Assembly: GCA_016235805.1 (NCBI GenBank)
Contig: JACRIY010000059.1
Coordinates: 1 to 40,959 of the forward strand
DNA: 40,959 nt
Source: Rhodocyclales bacterium
GTDB lineage: Bacteria; Pseudomonadota; Gammaproteobacteria; Burkholderiales; Rhodocyclaceae
Reading direction: 5' to 3'
In this document: one piece after another, positions 24,988-34,397 of the stretch
Layout: each line of letters opens with the position of its first letter
Numbering within the stretch: the first letter of the stretch is position 1
Notes under the pieces: model-generated
Seen by the model: the letters and a program-made list of their open reading frames with translations, nothing else
Told to the model about the DNA's origin: nothing
Database searches by the model: none
Made by a program: the position numbers and the translations under genes

Positions 24988-26451
24988 ATGAAATTGTATC
25001 CTTTTGCCACCGCGCTGGTCCTTGGGGCCGGCATCCTCGCGGCGCCGCCGCTGTCGGTGGCGGAGGGACTTCCCGACCTCGGCGAAGCGGCCCAGGCCGA
25101 ATTCTCGCCGGCGCTGGAACGCCGCACCGGCGAATCCATCATGCTCGAAGTCCGGCGCGATCCGGCCTGGCTCGGCGACCCGGAAATCAACGGCTACCTC
25201 AACCGGATCGGCAACCGCCTCGCCGCGCAGAGCGAGGATGCGCGCCAGGAGTTCGAATTCTTCGCGCTGCGCGACTCGACGCTCAACGCCTTCGCCATGC
25301 CGGGCGGCTACATCGGCGTGCATACCGGGCTGATTCTTGCCGCCGCCTCGGAATCGGAACTGGCCTCGGTGCTGGCCCATGAAATCTCCCACGTCACCCA
25401 GCGCCACCTGGCGCGCCTGATCAACAAGTCGGGGCAGGGCCAGGTCACCAGCCTGCTGGCATTGGCGGTGGCCATCCTCGCCGCGCGCAGCAGCCCCGAC
25501 CTTGCGGTGGGCGCGGCGATGGCCGGGCAGGGCGCGGCGATCCAGAACCAGCTCAACTACTCGCGCGATTTCGAGCGCGAAGCCGATCGCGTCGGCCTGG
25601 GCCTGCTGGAACGCTCCGGGTTCGACATTCGCGGCATGAGCGGCTTCTTCGAGCGCATGCAGAAGTTCGGCCGCCTCTACGAGAACAATGCGCCGGGCTA
25701 CCTGCGCACCCACCCGCTGACCACTGAACGCCTGGCCGACATGGGCAATCGCATCCAGTCGCGGCCCTACAAACAGGCGGCCGATTCGCTCGAATTCCAG
25801 CTGGTGCGCGCCAAGCTGCGCGCTCAGGAAGGCACGGCGCAGGATGCCGTGACCGAGTTCCGGACCCGCCTGCGCGACCGCAGCTTCGCCGGGGTCGAGG
25901 CCGCCGTGCGCTACGGGCTGGCGCAGGCGTTGTTGCGCGACGGCAAGGCGGCGGCGGCCGAAGGCGAGATCCGCGAACTGCGGCGGCTCAAGGCCGAATC
26001 GCCGATGATCGAGACGCTGGCCGCGCAACTGCGCCAGAAGCAGGGCGACGCGATCGCCGCCGCCGCCATCCTGCGCGCCGCCCAGCCGCGCTATCCGCAG
26101 GACCGCGCCATCGCCTATGCGCTGGTCGATTCGCTGCTTGAGGCGGGGCAGCCGCAACAGGCGATCAAGGTCACCGAAGACGACCTGCAGAACTACCCGT
26201 CGGATCCCCGCATGCATCTTCTCCAGGCACGCACCTGGTCCATGCTCGGGCGCCGCACGCAGCAGCATCGGGCGCTGGCCGAGGCCTATGCCCTGCAGGG
26301 ACAACTGGCGCCGGCGGTGGAACAACTGGAACTGGCGCAGAAGGCCGGCGACGGCAATTTCTACGAGCAGTCGCAGGTCGATTCGCGCCTTCGCGAAGTG
26401 AAGAAGCGCATGGCCGAGGAAGCCAAGCAGGCCAAAGAAGCAAAAAAATAG
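24988..26451 (+). CDS. bepA: Periplasmic M48 metalloprotease/chaperone BepA-like
   Basis: A 487-residue protein, the same length as E. coli BepA. It has a signal peptide ([21 protein letters not shown]), a zinc motif HEISH at about residue 131 with the third ligand in [18 protein letters not shown], and a C-terminal TPR half from about residue 270. BepA assists LptD and BAM assembly and degrades misfolded outer-membrane proteins. It begins 49 bases from the divergent moaC. The NorQ-type gene follows 7 bases after its stop, so they may be co-transcribed. Confidence 0.93.
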   Translation: MKLYPFATALVLGAGILAAPPLSVAEGLPDLGEAAQAEFSPALERRTGESIMLEVRRDPAWLGDPEINGYLNRIGNRLAAQSEDARQEFEFFALRDSTLNAFAMPGGYIGVHTGLILAAASESELASVLAHEISHVTQRHLARLINKSGQGQVTSLLALAVAILAARSSPDLAVGAAMAGQGAAIQNQLNYSRDFEREADRVGLGLLERSGFDIRGMSGFFERMQKFGRLYENNAPGYLRTHPLTTERLADMGNRIQSRPYKQAADSLEFQLVRAKLRAQEGTAQDAVTEFRTRLRDRSFAGVEAAVRYGLAQALLRDGKAAAAEGEIRELRRLKAESPMIETLAAQLRQKQGDAIAAAAILRAAQPRYPQDRAIAYALVDSLLEAGQPQQAIKVTEDDLQNYPSDPRMHLLQARTWSMLGRRTQQHRALAEAYALQGQLAPAVEQLELAQKAGDGNFYEQSQVDSRLREVKKRMAEEAKQAKEAKK

Positions 26452-26458
26452 GACCGCC

Positions 26459-27298
26459 ATGACCGCCCCCACCTCCTCCGCACGCAGCGACCTGCGCGCC
26501 GTCGCCACGCCGCTGGTGCAACTCGCGAACGAGCCCTACTACCATGCCACGGGCGACGAAGTGGAGGTGTTCGCCGCCGCCGCCGCGAGCGGCCTGCCAG
26601 TGATGCTCAAGGGCCCTACCGGCTGCGGCAAGACGCGTTTCGTCGAGCACATGGCATGGCGCCTCAAGCGGCCGCTGGTGACCGTGGCCTGCCACGACGA
26701 CCTGACCACCTCCGACCTGGTCGGGCGCTACCTGATCGTCGGCGACGAAACCGTCTGGATGGACGGCCCGCTGACAGCGGCGGTGCGCGGCGGCGCGATC
26801 TGCTACCTCGACGAGATCGTCGAGGCGCGCAAGGACACCACGGTGGTGATCCATCCGCTGACCGACTCGCGCCGCGCCCTGCCGGTGGAAAAGCGCGGCG
26901 AGTACATCGAGGCGCCGCCGGATTTCATGCTGGTGATTTCCTACAACCCCGGTTACCAGAGCGTGCTCAAGGAAATGAAGCCGAGCACCCGGCAGCGCTT
27001 CGTCGCGCTGGATTTCGACTACCCGCAAGCCGAGGTCGAAGCCGGCATCGTCGCCCACGAAGGCGGTGTCGATGCCGCTACGGCGACGAAACTGGTCCGC
27101 CTCGGCACGTTGACTCGCAAGCTGAAGGGCGCCGGGCTCGACGAAGGCGCCGGCACGCGCCTGCTGGTGCATGCCGCGCAGCTGATCGCCCGCGGCATGG
27201 CGCCGGTGACCGCCTGCACCGCTGCCATCGCCCGCCCGCTGGCCGACGAACCGGATACCCGCCACGCGCTGGACGATTTGATCGCCGCTGTTTTCTAG
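26459..27298 (+). CDS. NorQ/CbbQ-type MoxR AAA+ ATPase
   Basis: A 279-residue protein. Walker A GPTGCGKT is at residues 52-59, Walker B is in [12 protein letters not shown] and sensor 1 in [11 protein letters not shown]; all fit the NirQ/NorQ/CbbQ group. Such ATPases work with a von Willebrand-type partner to activate a metalloenzyme (NO reductase for NorQ, RuBisCO for CbbQ). The partner gene follows 5 bases later. No norCB or rbcLS is in the window, so the client is undecided. Confidence 0.88.
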   Translation: MTAPTSSARSDLRAVATPLVQLANEPYYHATGDEVEVFAAAAASGLPVMLKGPTGCGKTRFVEHMAWRLKRPLVTVACHDDLTTSDLVGRYLIVGDETVWMDGPLTAAVRGGAICYLDEIVEARKDTTVVIHPLTDSRRALPVEKRGEYIEAPPDFMLVISYNPGYQSVLKEMKPSTRQRFVALDFDYPQAEVEAGIVAHEGGVDAATATKLVRLGTLTRKLKGAGLDEGAGTRLLVHAAQLIARGMAPVTACTAAIARPLADEPDTRHALDDLIAAVF

Positions 27299-27303
27299 TT
27301 GGC

Positions 27304-29376
27304 ATGAGCGAGCGCAAGCTATTCGTCCACGAGCTCGAAGCCCGGCTCGACGAAATGCTGCTGCTGTCCCTGCGCCAGCGTTCGCCGGCAACGCCGGCGG
27401 CGCAGCTCGAAGCCTTGCCGCGCCAGGTGCAGGAGCGCGTACTGCACTGGGTCGGCATCGCGGCGCAAACCTCCACCGAGCTAGGCTGGGCCATCGCGCA
27501 GCGCGCCGGGACGCGCGCCGCCCGGCCCGGATTCGCGCTCGACGACTGGGCGCGCGCCGGGCTCGAAGCGCACGATGCCGGCGGCCTCGCCGCGGCGCAG
27601 GCCCGGCTCGATGACTTCGCTGCGGCGGCGCCGGATACCGCGAGCGCCGCACGCGGCGTCGCCTTCGCTGCCGTCGAAGGCCGCCTCGCCGGATTCCTGC
27701 ATGCACTCGACGGGCGCCCCATGCAACTGCGCTGCGGGGCGAAGACCTGGACCGACGGCGAAACCCTGTGGCTGCCGGAATCCCTCGATCTTGCCGCCGA
27801 TGCCGCCGGCAATCGCCGCCTGCATACCGTAATCGCCGCATTGCTCTGGGCGCAGGCGCGCTTCGGCACCTTCAATGTCGACCCGGAACCGGAGCTGGTC
27901 CAGTGGGCCGACCGCGAGGCGGCGCTGGACTGGTTTTCCCTGTTCGAAGGCATGCGCCTCGAAGCGCGCCTCGCGCTCGAACTGCCCGGCCTGGCGCGCG
28001 ACATGGCCGCCCTGCGCGGGCCGTGGCCGGCCGATCTGGAACCGGTCGCCGCGCGACTTGCACGACCGGAGGCCAGCGCGGCCGACAGCCTGGCCTGCAT
28101 GGCCGAACTGCGAAGAGTCGGCGCTGGCGACACGGTGCATCCGCCCTATCGCACCATGCTCGATCCGCTGGCGGCGCGACGCTTGCGCGCGGCGCGCATC
28201 GCGCGCGACACGGGGACGCTGCGCCGCGCGCTCAACATCATGCGTGCGATCGACCCGCACTCGCGCGGCGGCAGCAGTGACAGTGAATATCCGCCGCTGG
28301 CGGCCGACGGCGATTCGGTGCCGGCCGAGCTTCAATCCGGCGACCTGCAAGGCCTGCCGCCGGATGCGCGGGCCGCCGCGCAGTCGCTGGCGCAGGACCT
28401 GGACGGCATTCCGCCAGAGCTCCTGCGCCCGGCCGGGCCCGGCGCCTGGCGTCCCGAGGAACGCGACGAGGGCGAAGGTCCGGTCGCCGCCAGCAGCGGC
28501 GAGCCCGACGCGCTTTATGACGAGTGGGACTACCGGCGCGGCGCCTGGCGACGCGACTGGTGCCACCTTTACGAATCCGAGGGGCCGGCCGGCGAGCACG
28601 CCTGGGTCGATGAGGTGCGCGTTCGCCACGCCCATCTGATCCGCAGCATCCGCCGCCGCTTCGAGGCGCTGCGCGGCGAGGACAAGCCGCAGCGGCGCCA
28701 GCTCGACGGCGAGGAAATCGACCTCGACGCCCAGGTCGATGCCCGCGCCGACCGCCTGGGCGGTGCCGAACCCTCGCCGCGCCTGTTCGTCCATCGCCGC
28801 CGCGTCGAACGCTCGCTGGCGGTGATGTTCATGGTGGACATGAGCGGCTCGACCAAGGGCTGGGTCAACGACGCCGAGCGCGAATCGCTGGTGCTGTTGT
28901 GCGAGGCGATCGAGGCGCTGGGCGACAGCTACGCCATCTACGGCTTTTCCGGCTGGACCCGCACGCATTGCGACATCTACCGCATCAAGCGCTTCGGCGA
29001 CCGCTACGACGCGGCGACGCGGCAGCGCATCGCCGGCATCGAGGCGCGCGACTACACGCGCATGGGCGTCGCCGTGCGCCACCTGTCCGGCCTGCTGCAC
29101 AGGCAGAACGCGCGCCACAAGCTGCTGGTGACGCTGTCCGACGGCCGCCCGGACGACCACGGCGACGAGTATCGCGGGCGCTACGGCATCGAGGACACGC
29201 GCCGCGCGCTGCTCGAAGCGCGCGAGAAGGGCATTCGCAGCTACTGCGTCACCATCGACCGCCACGGCGCCGACTACCTGCCGCAGCTGTATGGTCCGGC
29301 GCATTACACTGTGATCGACGATGCGAAGAAGCTGCCGGCACGGATCGCCGACATTTATCGCAAGCTGACGGCCTGA
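27304..29376 (+). CDS. NorD/CbbO-type von Willebrand factor A protein
   Basis: A 690-residue protein. The C-terminal VWA domain (about residues 500-690) has an intact MIDAS: D512-x-S-x-S (FMVDMSGSTKGW), then YTRMGVAVRH, then LSDGRPDDHGDEY. The N-terminal 300 residues are helical and acidic. It should dock on its target enzyme and on the ATPase upstream. The length lies between typical NorD and CbbO proteins, so the choice is open. A dispersed-repeat copy encodes RVGAGDTV at about residue 271, between the N-terminal and middle regions. Confidence 0.85.
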   Translation: MSERKLFVHELEARLDEMLLLSLRQRSPATPAAQLEALPRQVQERVLHWVGIAAQTSTELGWAIAQRAGTRAARPGFALDDWARAGLEAHDAGGLAAAQARLDDFAAAAPDTASAARGVAFAAVEGRLAGFLHALDGRPMQLRCGAKTWTDGETLWLPESLDLAADAAGNRRLHTVIAALLWAQARFGTFNVDPEPELVQWADREAALDWFSLFEGMRLEARLALELPGLARDMAALRGPWPADLEPVAARLARPEASAADSLACMAELRRVGAGDTVHPPYRTMLDPLAARRLRAARIARDTGTLRRALNIMRAIDPHSRGGSSDSEYPPLAADGDSVPAELQSGDLQGLPPDARAAAQSLAQDLDGIPPELLRPAGPGAWRPEERDEGEGPVAASSGEPDALYDEWDYRRGAWRRDWCHLYESEGPAGEHAWVDEVRVRHAHLIRSIRRRFEALRGEDKPQRRQLDGEEIDLDAQVDARADRLGGAEPSPRLFVHRRRVERSLAVMFMVDMSGSTKGWVNDAERESLVLLCEAIEALGDSYAIYGFSGWTRTHCDIYRIKRFGDRYDAATRQRIAGIEARDYTRMGVAVRHLSGLLHRQNARHKLLVTLSDGRPDDHGDEYRGRYGIEDTRRALLEAREKGIRSYCVTIDRHGADYLPQLYGPAHYTVIDDAKKLPARIADIYRKLTA
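28112..28137 (-). repeat. Dispersed 26-bp repeat, copy 6 (inside NorD/CbbO-type gene)
   Basis: Two mismatches to the consensus, in inverted orientation on the plus strand. It is read as RVGAGDTV by its host gene, the same frame as the copies at 8670 and 13181. Confidence 0.8.
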
Positions 29377-29407
29377 GCCGGCAGTGACACGCACACAAGG
29401 AGGAAGC

Positions 29408-30157
29408 ATGGGCGAATCGTCAGGCGAGTTTTCCAACAGGGTGGCGCTGGTCACCGGTTCCTCCAGCGGCATCGGCGAGGCCATCGCGCGGCGGCTGTCG
29501 GCGCTGGGCGCCTCGGTGGTGATCAACTCCGCCAGTTCTGTCGAGGCCGGCACCCGCATCGCCACCGAGCTGGGCGAGGACGCGCTCTACGTTCAGGCCG
29601 ACATCGCCGACAAGGCGGCCGGCGAACGCTTGCTGGCGGCCACCCTGGCGCGCTTCGGCCGGCTCGACTTCCTGGTGAACAACGCCGGCTGGACCACGGC
29701 GGTGCCGCACGCGGACATGGACGCGCTGACCGACGAGATATTCAAGAAGACTTTCGACGTCAATGTCACCGGCACCTGGTGGCTGACCAAGGCCGCCATG
29801 CCGCACCTGATGCAAAGCGATGACGGCAATGTCATCAACATCACCTCGATCGCCGGCGTGCGCCCGGTCGGCAGTTCTATCGCCTATTCGATGGCCAAGG
29901 CCGCGCTGAACCAGATGACGCGCCTCTTGGCCAAATCCTGCGGCCCGGTGCGGGTCAATGCTGTCGCCCCGGGACTGGTCGAGACGCCCTGGACACGGGA
30001 CTGGCAGGCGCAGCACGAGGCGGTCAGGGCGCGCGCGCCGCTGAAGCGCTCGGCGACGCCGGACGACTGCGTCGAGGCGGTGCTGGGCCTGCTGCGCAGC
30101 CGTTATGCCACCGGCCACGTCTTCGTGGTCGATGGCGGCCTCACTTTGACGATGTAG
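29408..30157 (+). CDS. SDR-family oxidoreductase
   Basis: A 249-residue classical short-chain dehydrogenase. The cofactor motif TGSSSGIG is at residues 16-23; then NNAG, the catalytic Ser in ITSIAG and Y-x3-K in YSMAKAALN. The closing GHVFVVDGGLTL is typical. No acidic residue right after the second strand points clearly to NAD or NADP. A perfect AAGGAGGA before the ATG decides the start. The substrate is unknown; the dioxygenase and UbiD genes downstream suggest aromatic or ring-derived compounds. Confidence 0.9.
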   Translation: MGESSGEFSNRVALVTGSSSGIGEAIARRLSALGASVVINSASSVEAGTRIATELGEDALYVQADIADKAAGERLLAATLARFGRLDFLVNNAGWTTAVPHADMDALTDEIFKKTFDVNVTGTWWLTKAAMPHLMQSDDGNVINITSIAGVRPVGSSIAYSMAKAALNQMTRLLAKSCGPVRVNAVAPGLVETPWTRDWQAQHEAVRARAPLKRSATPDDCVEAVLGLLRSRYATGHVFVVDGGLTLTM

Positions 30158-30164
30158 CGATGCC

Positions 30165-30824
30165 ATGAGCCGAAAAATCGCCGTGTCACGAGCGCCGACT
30201 CTTGAAACACAGCCGCCGTGGAACCGGCAGCGCCGCCTGCTGCTGCTCTCACCCCTGCTCGCATTGCCGGTGGCCGTGGCCGGCGCCGCGACCCCGCTCG
30301 CGACGCCGCCGCAGATGCTCGGTCCCTTCTATCCCTTGCGGCCCGATGCTGCGGCGGGCAACGACTTGACCTCCGTGGACGGCAAGGGCAGGGCGGTGGG
30401 CAAGCCCTTGCGCATCGTCGGCCGCGTGACGGACACCACCGGCCGCGCGCTGGCCGGCCTGCTGGTCGAGATCTGGCAGACCAACGCCCACGGCCGCTAC
30501 CATCATCCGCAGGACGACAGTGCGGCGCCGCTCGACCCGAACTTTCGCGGCTATGGACGAGCCGTCACGGGCATCGACGGCGCCTACAGGTTCACGACTA
30601 TCATGCCGGTGGCCTATCCGGGGCGCACGCCGCACGTGCATTTCCGCCTCGCTCGCGGCGAGCGCGAACTGCTGGTGACGCAGATGTACCTGCCGGACGC
30701 CGCTGGCGCCAATGCGCGAGACGGCCTCTTCATGTCCCTGCGGGAGGCGGCCCGCCAGCGCCTGGTCGGCGTGCCGGAACGAGACTCGGCAGACACGCTG
30801 CGCTTCGACATCGTGCTGGAGTGA
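30165..30824 (+). CDS. Exported intradiol ring-cleavage dioxygenase-like protein
   Basis: A 219-residue protein of the protocatechuate 3,4-dioxygenase type. The non-heme iron ligands are all present: Y112 (GRYHHP), Y130 (FRGYGR), H157 and H159 (TPHVHFRL). Residues 21-42 (RQRRLLLLSPLLALPVAVAG) form a signal sequence, possibly Tat-type given the RR. It would act in the periplasm, unlike cytoplasmic PcaGH. Its first 14 residues are odd: codons 6-14 come from a dispersed-repeat copy, so the leader before the signal was extended by the repeat. It starts 7 bases after the SDR stop. Confidence 0.85.
   Translation: MSRKIAVSRAPTLETQPPWNRQRRLLLLSPLLALPVAVAGAATPLATPPQMLGPFYPLRPDAAAGNDLTSVDGKGRAVGKPLRIVGRVTDTTGRALAGLLVEIWQTNAHGRYHHPQDDSAAPLDPNFRGYGRAVTGIDGAYRFTTIMPVAYPGRTPHVHFRLARGERELLVTQMYLPDAAGANARDGLFMSLREAARQRLVGVPERDSADTLRFDIVLE
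30179..30204 (+). repeat. Dispersed 26-bp repeat, copy 7 (5' end of dioxygenase gene)
   Basis: Two mismatches. It is read as AVSRAPTLE within the first 14 residues of the dioxygenase, ahead of its signal sequence. Confidence 0.75.
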
Positions 30825-30902
30825 GCGAAGCCGGCGCGGCCCCCTTGCCTTTGGTTTTGGCTTCGGCCAAACTGGCTCCGGGTACTTCACTCCACGGTGG
30901 CC

Positions 30903-32480
30903 ATGAAATCGAAAACCAAGAAGTCCGCACCGGCGGTCGACCTGCGTTCCTGGATGGCCACATTGGAAGCCCACGGCGAACTGCGGCGCATCACGGCCGA
31001 GGTGGACTGGAACGAGGAGATCGGCGCGATCGCCCGGGTGAACCTCGGCCTGCAGGGACCGGGCCTGTTGTTCGAGAACATCAAGGGCTATCGCGAGAAG
31101 CGTTGCACCCGTTTTCTGACCGGGGCGCTGGGCAACCGTCGCCAGGTCTGCCTGCTGCTGGACCTCCCGGTCGATACGCCCGACCGGGATATCGTCGCCC
31201 ACCTGAAGCGCCGCTATCGACAGGGCATCGCCCCGGTCGAAGTGGACACCGGACCGGTCAAGACCCACATCCTGTATGGGTCGAGCATCGACCTGACGCA
31301 GTTTCCCGTGCCGCACTGGCACCACCTCGACGGCGGGCGCTTCCTCGATACCTTCTGCGGCGTCATCACGCGTGACCCGGGAACGCAGCGCCTCAATGTC
31401 GGCATCTATCGCGGCCAACTGCTCGGCCCGGACAAGGTCGGCAAGCTGCTGATCCCGACCCAGCACTGGGGCGGCCACTTCGCCCAGCATCGCGAGACCA
31501 TGAAGCCGATGCCGGTGGCGGTGGTGCATGGCTGGCACGACGTGCTGCCCTTCTGCGCCGGCAGTCCGTTTCCCAAGGCTGTCTGCGAATACGAAATGAT
31601 GGGCGCCATCCTCGGCCGGCCGGTCGAACTGGTGAAGTGCGAGACCAGCGACCTCATGGTTCCTGCCAGCGCCGAGATCGTGGTCGAGGGCTTCATCTCG
31701 CCCGACCCGGCGACTTTCGAAATGGAAGGTCCGTTCGGCGAATATCCCGGCTATGCCGGCGGTTCGCCCTCGCCCAAGCCGGTGCTGCGCGTCCAGCGCA
31801 TCACCCATCGCGACGATCCCATCCTGCGCGGAACACTGGAAGGCGCGCGGCCGGGCTTCCCCAGCGAGGATTCGCCGCTGTGCGCCTACAGCTGGTCGGC
31901 CATCGCCTGGAACATGCTGGAAGATTCCGGCGTCGGCGGCATCACCGACGTGTGGATGCCGCCGGTGGTCACCGGCACCCACATCGTGGTGCAGATCCGC
32001 AAGCAGTACCGCGGGCACGCGCAGCAGATCGCCAACGCGCTGTGGGGCACCGGTGCCGGCCAGTGGTTCTTCAAGAACGTGATGGTGGTCGAGGAGGACA
32101 TCGACATCCGCGATCGCGAGGCGCTGGAATGGGCCTGGGCCTTCCGCGTCAATCCCGCCATGGGCCAGCTTTCAACCTTCGGCCCCACCTTCGGTTCGGT
32201 GCTCGATCCGTCGACCCCGCGCGACCAGGCCGATCCGATGAAATACGGCACCGGTTGCTGGACGCGGACCCTGGTCGACGCCACGCGCAGCTGGGAGTTC
32301 GAGCGCAACCCGGCCTGGGGCAACCGGCGCTTCCCGCCGATCAACAAGCTGCCGGTGGCACTGGAAGAAAAGGTTCGCGCACGCTGGGCCGAGTACGGCA
32401 TCGGCGGCGATTACCTGTCGGAGGAAAAGCGAGAACTGCTGACCTTCGCCAAGCTTTCGAAGCGCTTTCCCGAAGTCTGA
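30903..32480 (+). CDS. UbiD-family decarboxylase
   Basis: A 525-residue protein matching UbiD throughout. The prenylated-FMN site region is seen in GVITRDPGTQRLNVGIYR and in the EGPFGEYPGYAGG block with its catalytic Glu residues. UbiD enzymes add or remove CO2 on aromatic or unsaturated acids and need the UbiX cofactor enzyme, which is not in the window. A ubiquinone role is possible, but the setting beside an SDR, a dioxygenase and a LivK-like gene favours aromatic acid metabolism. A GTG two codons earlier is an alternative start. Confidence 0.92.
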   Translation: MKSKTKKSAPAVDLRSWMATLEAHGELRRITAEVDWNEEIGAIARVNLGLQGPGLLFENIKGYREKRCTRFLTGALGNRRQVCLLLDLPVDTPDRDIVAHLKRRYRQGIAPVEVDTGPVKTHILYGSSIDLTQFPVPHWHHLDGGRFLDTFCGVITRDPGTQRLNVGIYRGQLLGPDKVGKLLIPTQHWGGHFAQHRETMKPMPVAVVHGWHDVLPFCAGSPFPKAVCEYEMMGAILGRPVELVKCETSDLMVPASAEIVVEGFISPDPATFEMEGPFGEYPGYAGGSPSPKPVLRVQRITHRDDPILRGTLEGARPGFPSEDSPLCAYSWSAIAWNMLEDSGVGGITDVWMPPVVTGTHIVVQIRKQYRGHAQQIANALWGTGAGQWFFKNVMVVEEDIDIRDREALEWAWAFRVNPAMGQLSTFGPTFGSVLDPSTPRDQADPMKYGTGCWTRTLVDATRSWEFERNPAWGNRRFPPINKLPVALEEKVRARWAEYGIGGDYLSEEKRELLTFAKLSKRFPEV

Positions 32481-32551
32481 CGCTCAGCGCAGCGAGCGCC
32501 ACCCGCAGCAGATGAAACACGTAAAAGCAAATTGAACGCCCGCCCCCCCAT

Positions 32552-32567
32552 CCCCCCTCACGGGGGG
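32552..32567. other. GC hairpin in the gap between the UbiD and LivK-like genes
   Basis: CCCCCC (32552-32557) pairs with GGGGGG (32562-32567) around TCAC, with no T-run. The 167-base gap (32481-32647) also holds GCTCGCTTCGCTCG and probably the promoter of the next gene. No small gene was seen in the gap. Confidence 0.35.
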
Positions 32568-32647
32568 CTATAAATTCGGCTCGCTTCGCTCGACGATATC
32601 CAGCCGCTTCGAACGAGTCGTGTGACATTAAAAATAGAGGAGACACC

Positions 32648-33781
32648 ATGAAACTGCGAACCACCATGATCGGCATTGCCCTCACCGCTTTCAGCGCGGT
32701 TTCCCTGGCGGACATCACCGTCGGCGTCACGGTGTCGACCACCGGGCCGGGAGCATCGCTCGGCGTGCATTACCGCAACACCTTCAACATGCTGCCGAAG
32801 ACGCTCGGCGGGCAACCGATCCGCTACATCGTTCTGGACGACGCGTCCGACCCGACCCAGGCGGTGAAGAACGCGCGCAAGCTGATCACCGAAGAAAATG
32901 CGGATGTGATCATGGGTTCGTCCTCGGTGCCGAACAACCATGCCATCGCCGAAGTCGCCGCGGAATTGAAGACGGCGCAGATCGCCCTGGCGCCGATGAG
33001 CCTGCCGCCGGAAAAGATGGTGTGGACCTTCGTCGTGCCGCAGTCGATTCCGCTGATGATCGAGGGCGTGGTCAAGCACATGCAGGCTGCCGGCGTGAAG
33101 ACCGTGGGCTACATCGGCTTCAACGATCCGTGGGGCGAGGGCATCGACAAGGCGTTGACCGCCCTGGCCGGGCCGGCCGGCATCAAGGTCATCGCCAACG
33201 AGCGCTATGCGCGCGCCGATACCAGTGTCGAAGCCCAGGTGCTGAAGATCGTCGCGGCCAAGCCGGACGCGGTGCTGATCGGCGGCTCGGGCACGCCGGG
33301 CGCGCTGCCCGCCATTTCGCTCGCGGGCCGTGGCTACAAGGGGCCGGTGTACGGCAACCACGGCATGGTGAATCCCGATTTCATCCGTGTCGGCGGCAAG
33401 AGCGTGGAAGGCCTGATCGCGCCGACCGGCCCGCTGGTGGTGGCGGAACAACTGCCCGAGTCCAATCCCGTCAAGGCGGTGGCGAGCAGCTTCGTCAAGG
33501 CCTACGACGCTGCCTACGGGGCGCAGAATCGCAATGCCTTCGCCGGCTACGCCTACGACGCCCACCTGCTGGTGGAAAAGGCCCTGCCCGAGGCGATGAA
33601 GAGCGCCAAGCCGGGTACGCCGGCATTCCGCCTTGCGCTGCGCGACGCGCTGGAGAAGGTGCGCGAGGCGGTGGGAACCCACGGCATCTACACCATGTCG
33701 CCCACCAACCACAACGGCATGGACTCGCGGGCGCGGGTTCTGGTCAAGGTCGACGGCGGCGCCTGGAAACTGGCGCAGTAA
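32648..33781 (+). CDS. LivK-like ABC transporter substrate-binding protein
   Basis: A 377-residue periplasmic binding protein. It has a signal peptide (TTMIGIALTAFSAVSLAD), then GVTVSTTGPGASLGVHYRNT and DDASDPTQAVKNARKLI, typical of the branched-chain amino acid (Peripla_BP_6) family. In betaproteobacteria many such proteins bind aromatic acids. No permease or ATPase gene is in view, so it is an orphan here. A ribosome site (AGAGGAG) lies just before the ATG. The UbiD gene upstream makes an aromatic ligand plausible. Confidence 0.9.
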   Translation: MKLRTTMIGIALTAFSAVSLADITVGVTVSTTGPGASLGVHYRNTFNMLPKTLGGQPIRYIVLDDASDPTQAVKNARKLITEENADVIMGSSSVPNNHAIAEVAAELKTAQIALAPMSLPPEKMVWTFVVPQSIPLMIEGVVKHMQAAGVKTVGYIGFNDPWGEGIDKALTALAGPAGIKVIANERYARADTSVEAQVLKIVAAKPDAVLIGGSGTPGALPAISLAGRGYKGPVYGNHGMVNPDFIRVGGKSVEGLIAPTGPLVVAEQLPESNPVKAVASSFVKAYDAAYGAQNRNAFAGYAYDAHLLVEKALPEAMKSAKPGTPAFRLALRDALEKVREAVGTHGIYTMSPTNHNGMDSRARVLVKVDGGAWKLAQ

Positions 33782-33871
33782 GCCAGGCTTGCCGGTCCGT
33801 CGGCAACCGTGGCGGCGGCAAGGCGTGGGCTGGTTTGCTTGCCGGATATCGTTCAAAGCAGGAGAAACATC

Positions 33872-34357
33872 ATGGTCAAGAGAATCAAGCCGGCATCCTG
33901 TCTCGCAGTGGTCGTCGTGCTGGCGGGACTGCTCAGTGGCGGCGCATGGGCCGACAAGCCCGACTGGGCGGGGCAGAACAAGGGGGCCAAGGCGGCCAAG
34001 GGCAACGGCCATGGCGGACACCGGGCGGAGGGCGCGCATCGATTCGATGACGACAGCCGGCGCCTGGTCAGTGACTACTACGGCTCACGCGTGCGCGCCG
34101 GCAAGTGTCCGCCGGGCCTGGCCAAGAAAAACAACGGCTGCCTGCCACCGGGCCAGGCCAAGAAGTGGGCGATGGGCCAGCCGGTGCCAAAGGATCTGCG
34201 TTTCTACGACCTGCCGAAGGAACTTCGTTCGCGCCTGCCGCCGCCTCCGCCGGAGCATCGCTACGTGCGCGTTGCCGGCGACATCCTGCTGATTGCCATC
34301 GGCACCCGCATGGTGGTCGATGCCATCGAGGACATCGGGCGCATGGCTGGCCAGTAA
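33872..34357 (+). CDS. RcnB/CigR-like periplasmic protein
   Basis: A 161-residue secreted protein with signal sequence CLAVVVVLAGLLSGGAWAD, a Lys/Gly/His-rich spacer (KGAKAAKGNGHGGHR), then CPPGLAKKNNGCLPPGQAKK, which is typical of the RcnB/CigR family. The C-terminal part has a hydrophobic helix (AGDILLIAIGTRMVVDAI). Family members include a nickel/cobalt homeostasis factor and a Salmonella anti-virulence protein; its role here is unknown. AGGAG precedes the ATG at 33872. Confidence 0.75.
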   Translation: MVKRIKPASCLAVVVVLAGLLSGGAWADKPDWAGQNKGAKAAKGNGHGGHRAEGAHRFDDDSRRLVSDYYGSRVRAGKCPPGLAKKNNGCLPPGQAKKWAMGQPVPKDLRFYDLPKELRSRLPPPPPEHRYVRVAGDILLIAIGTRMVVDAIEDIGRMAGQ

Positions 34358-34397
34358 GCGAAGGACTGGCTCCCGTGGCGGGTGGAACGCTTGCCGC

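Noticed and set aside
24616..26508. Long open frame (about 630 codons) opposite bepA and moaC.
   Set aside because: It is a GC-rich shadow of two well-recognised genes. The translation is low-complexity Arg/Gln/Gly-rich with no domain.
27481..29565. Long open frame (about 690 codons) opposite the NorD/CbbO-type gene.
   Set aside because: It mirrors the codon positions of a clear VWA-domain gene and shows no family features of its own.
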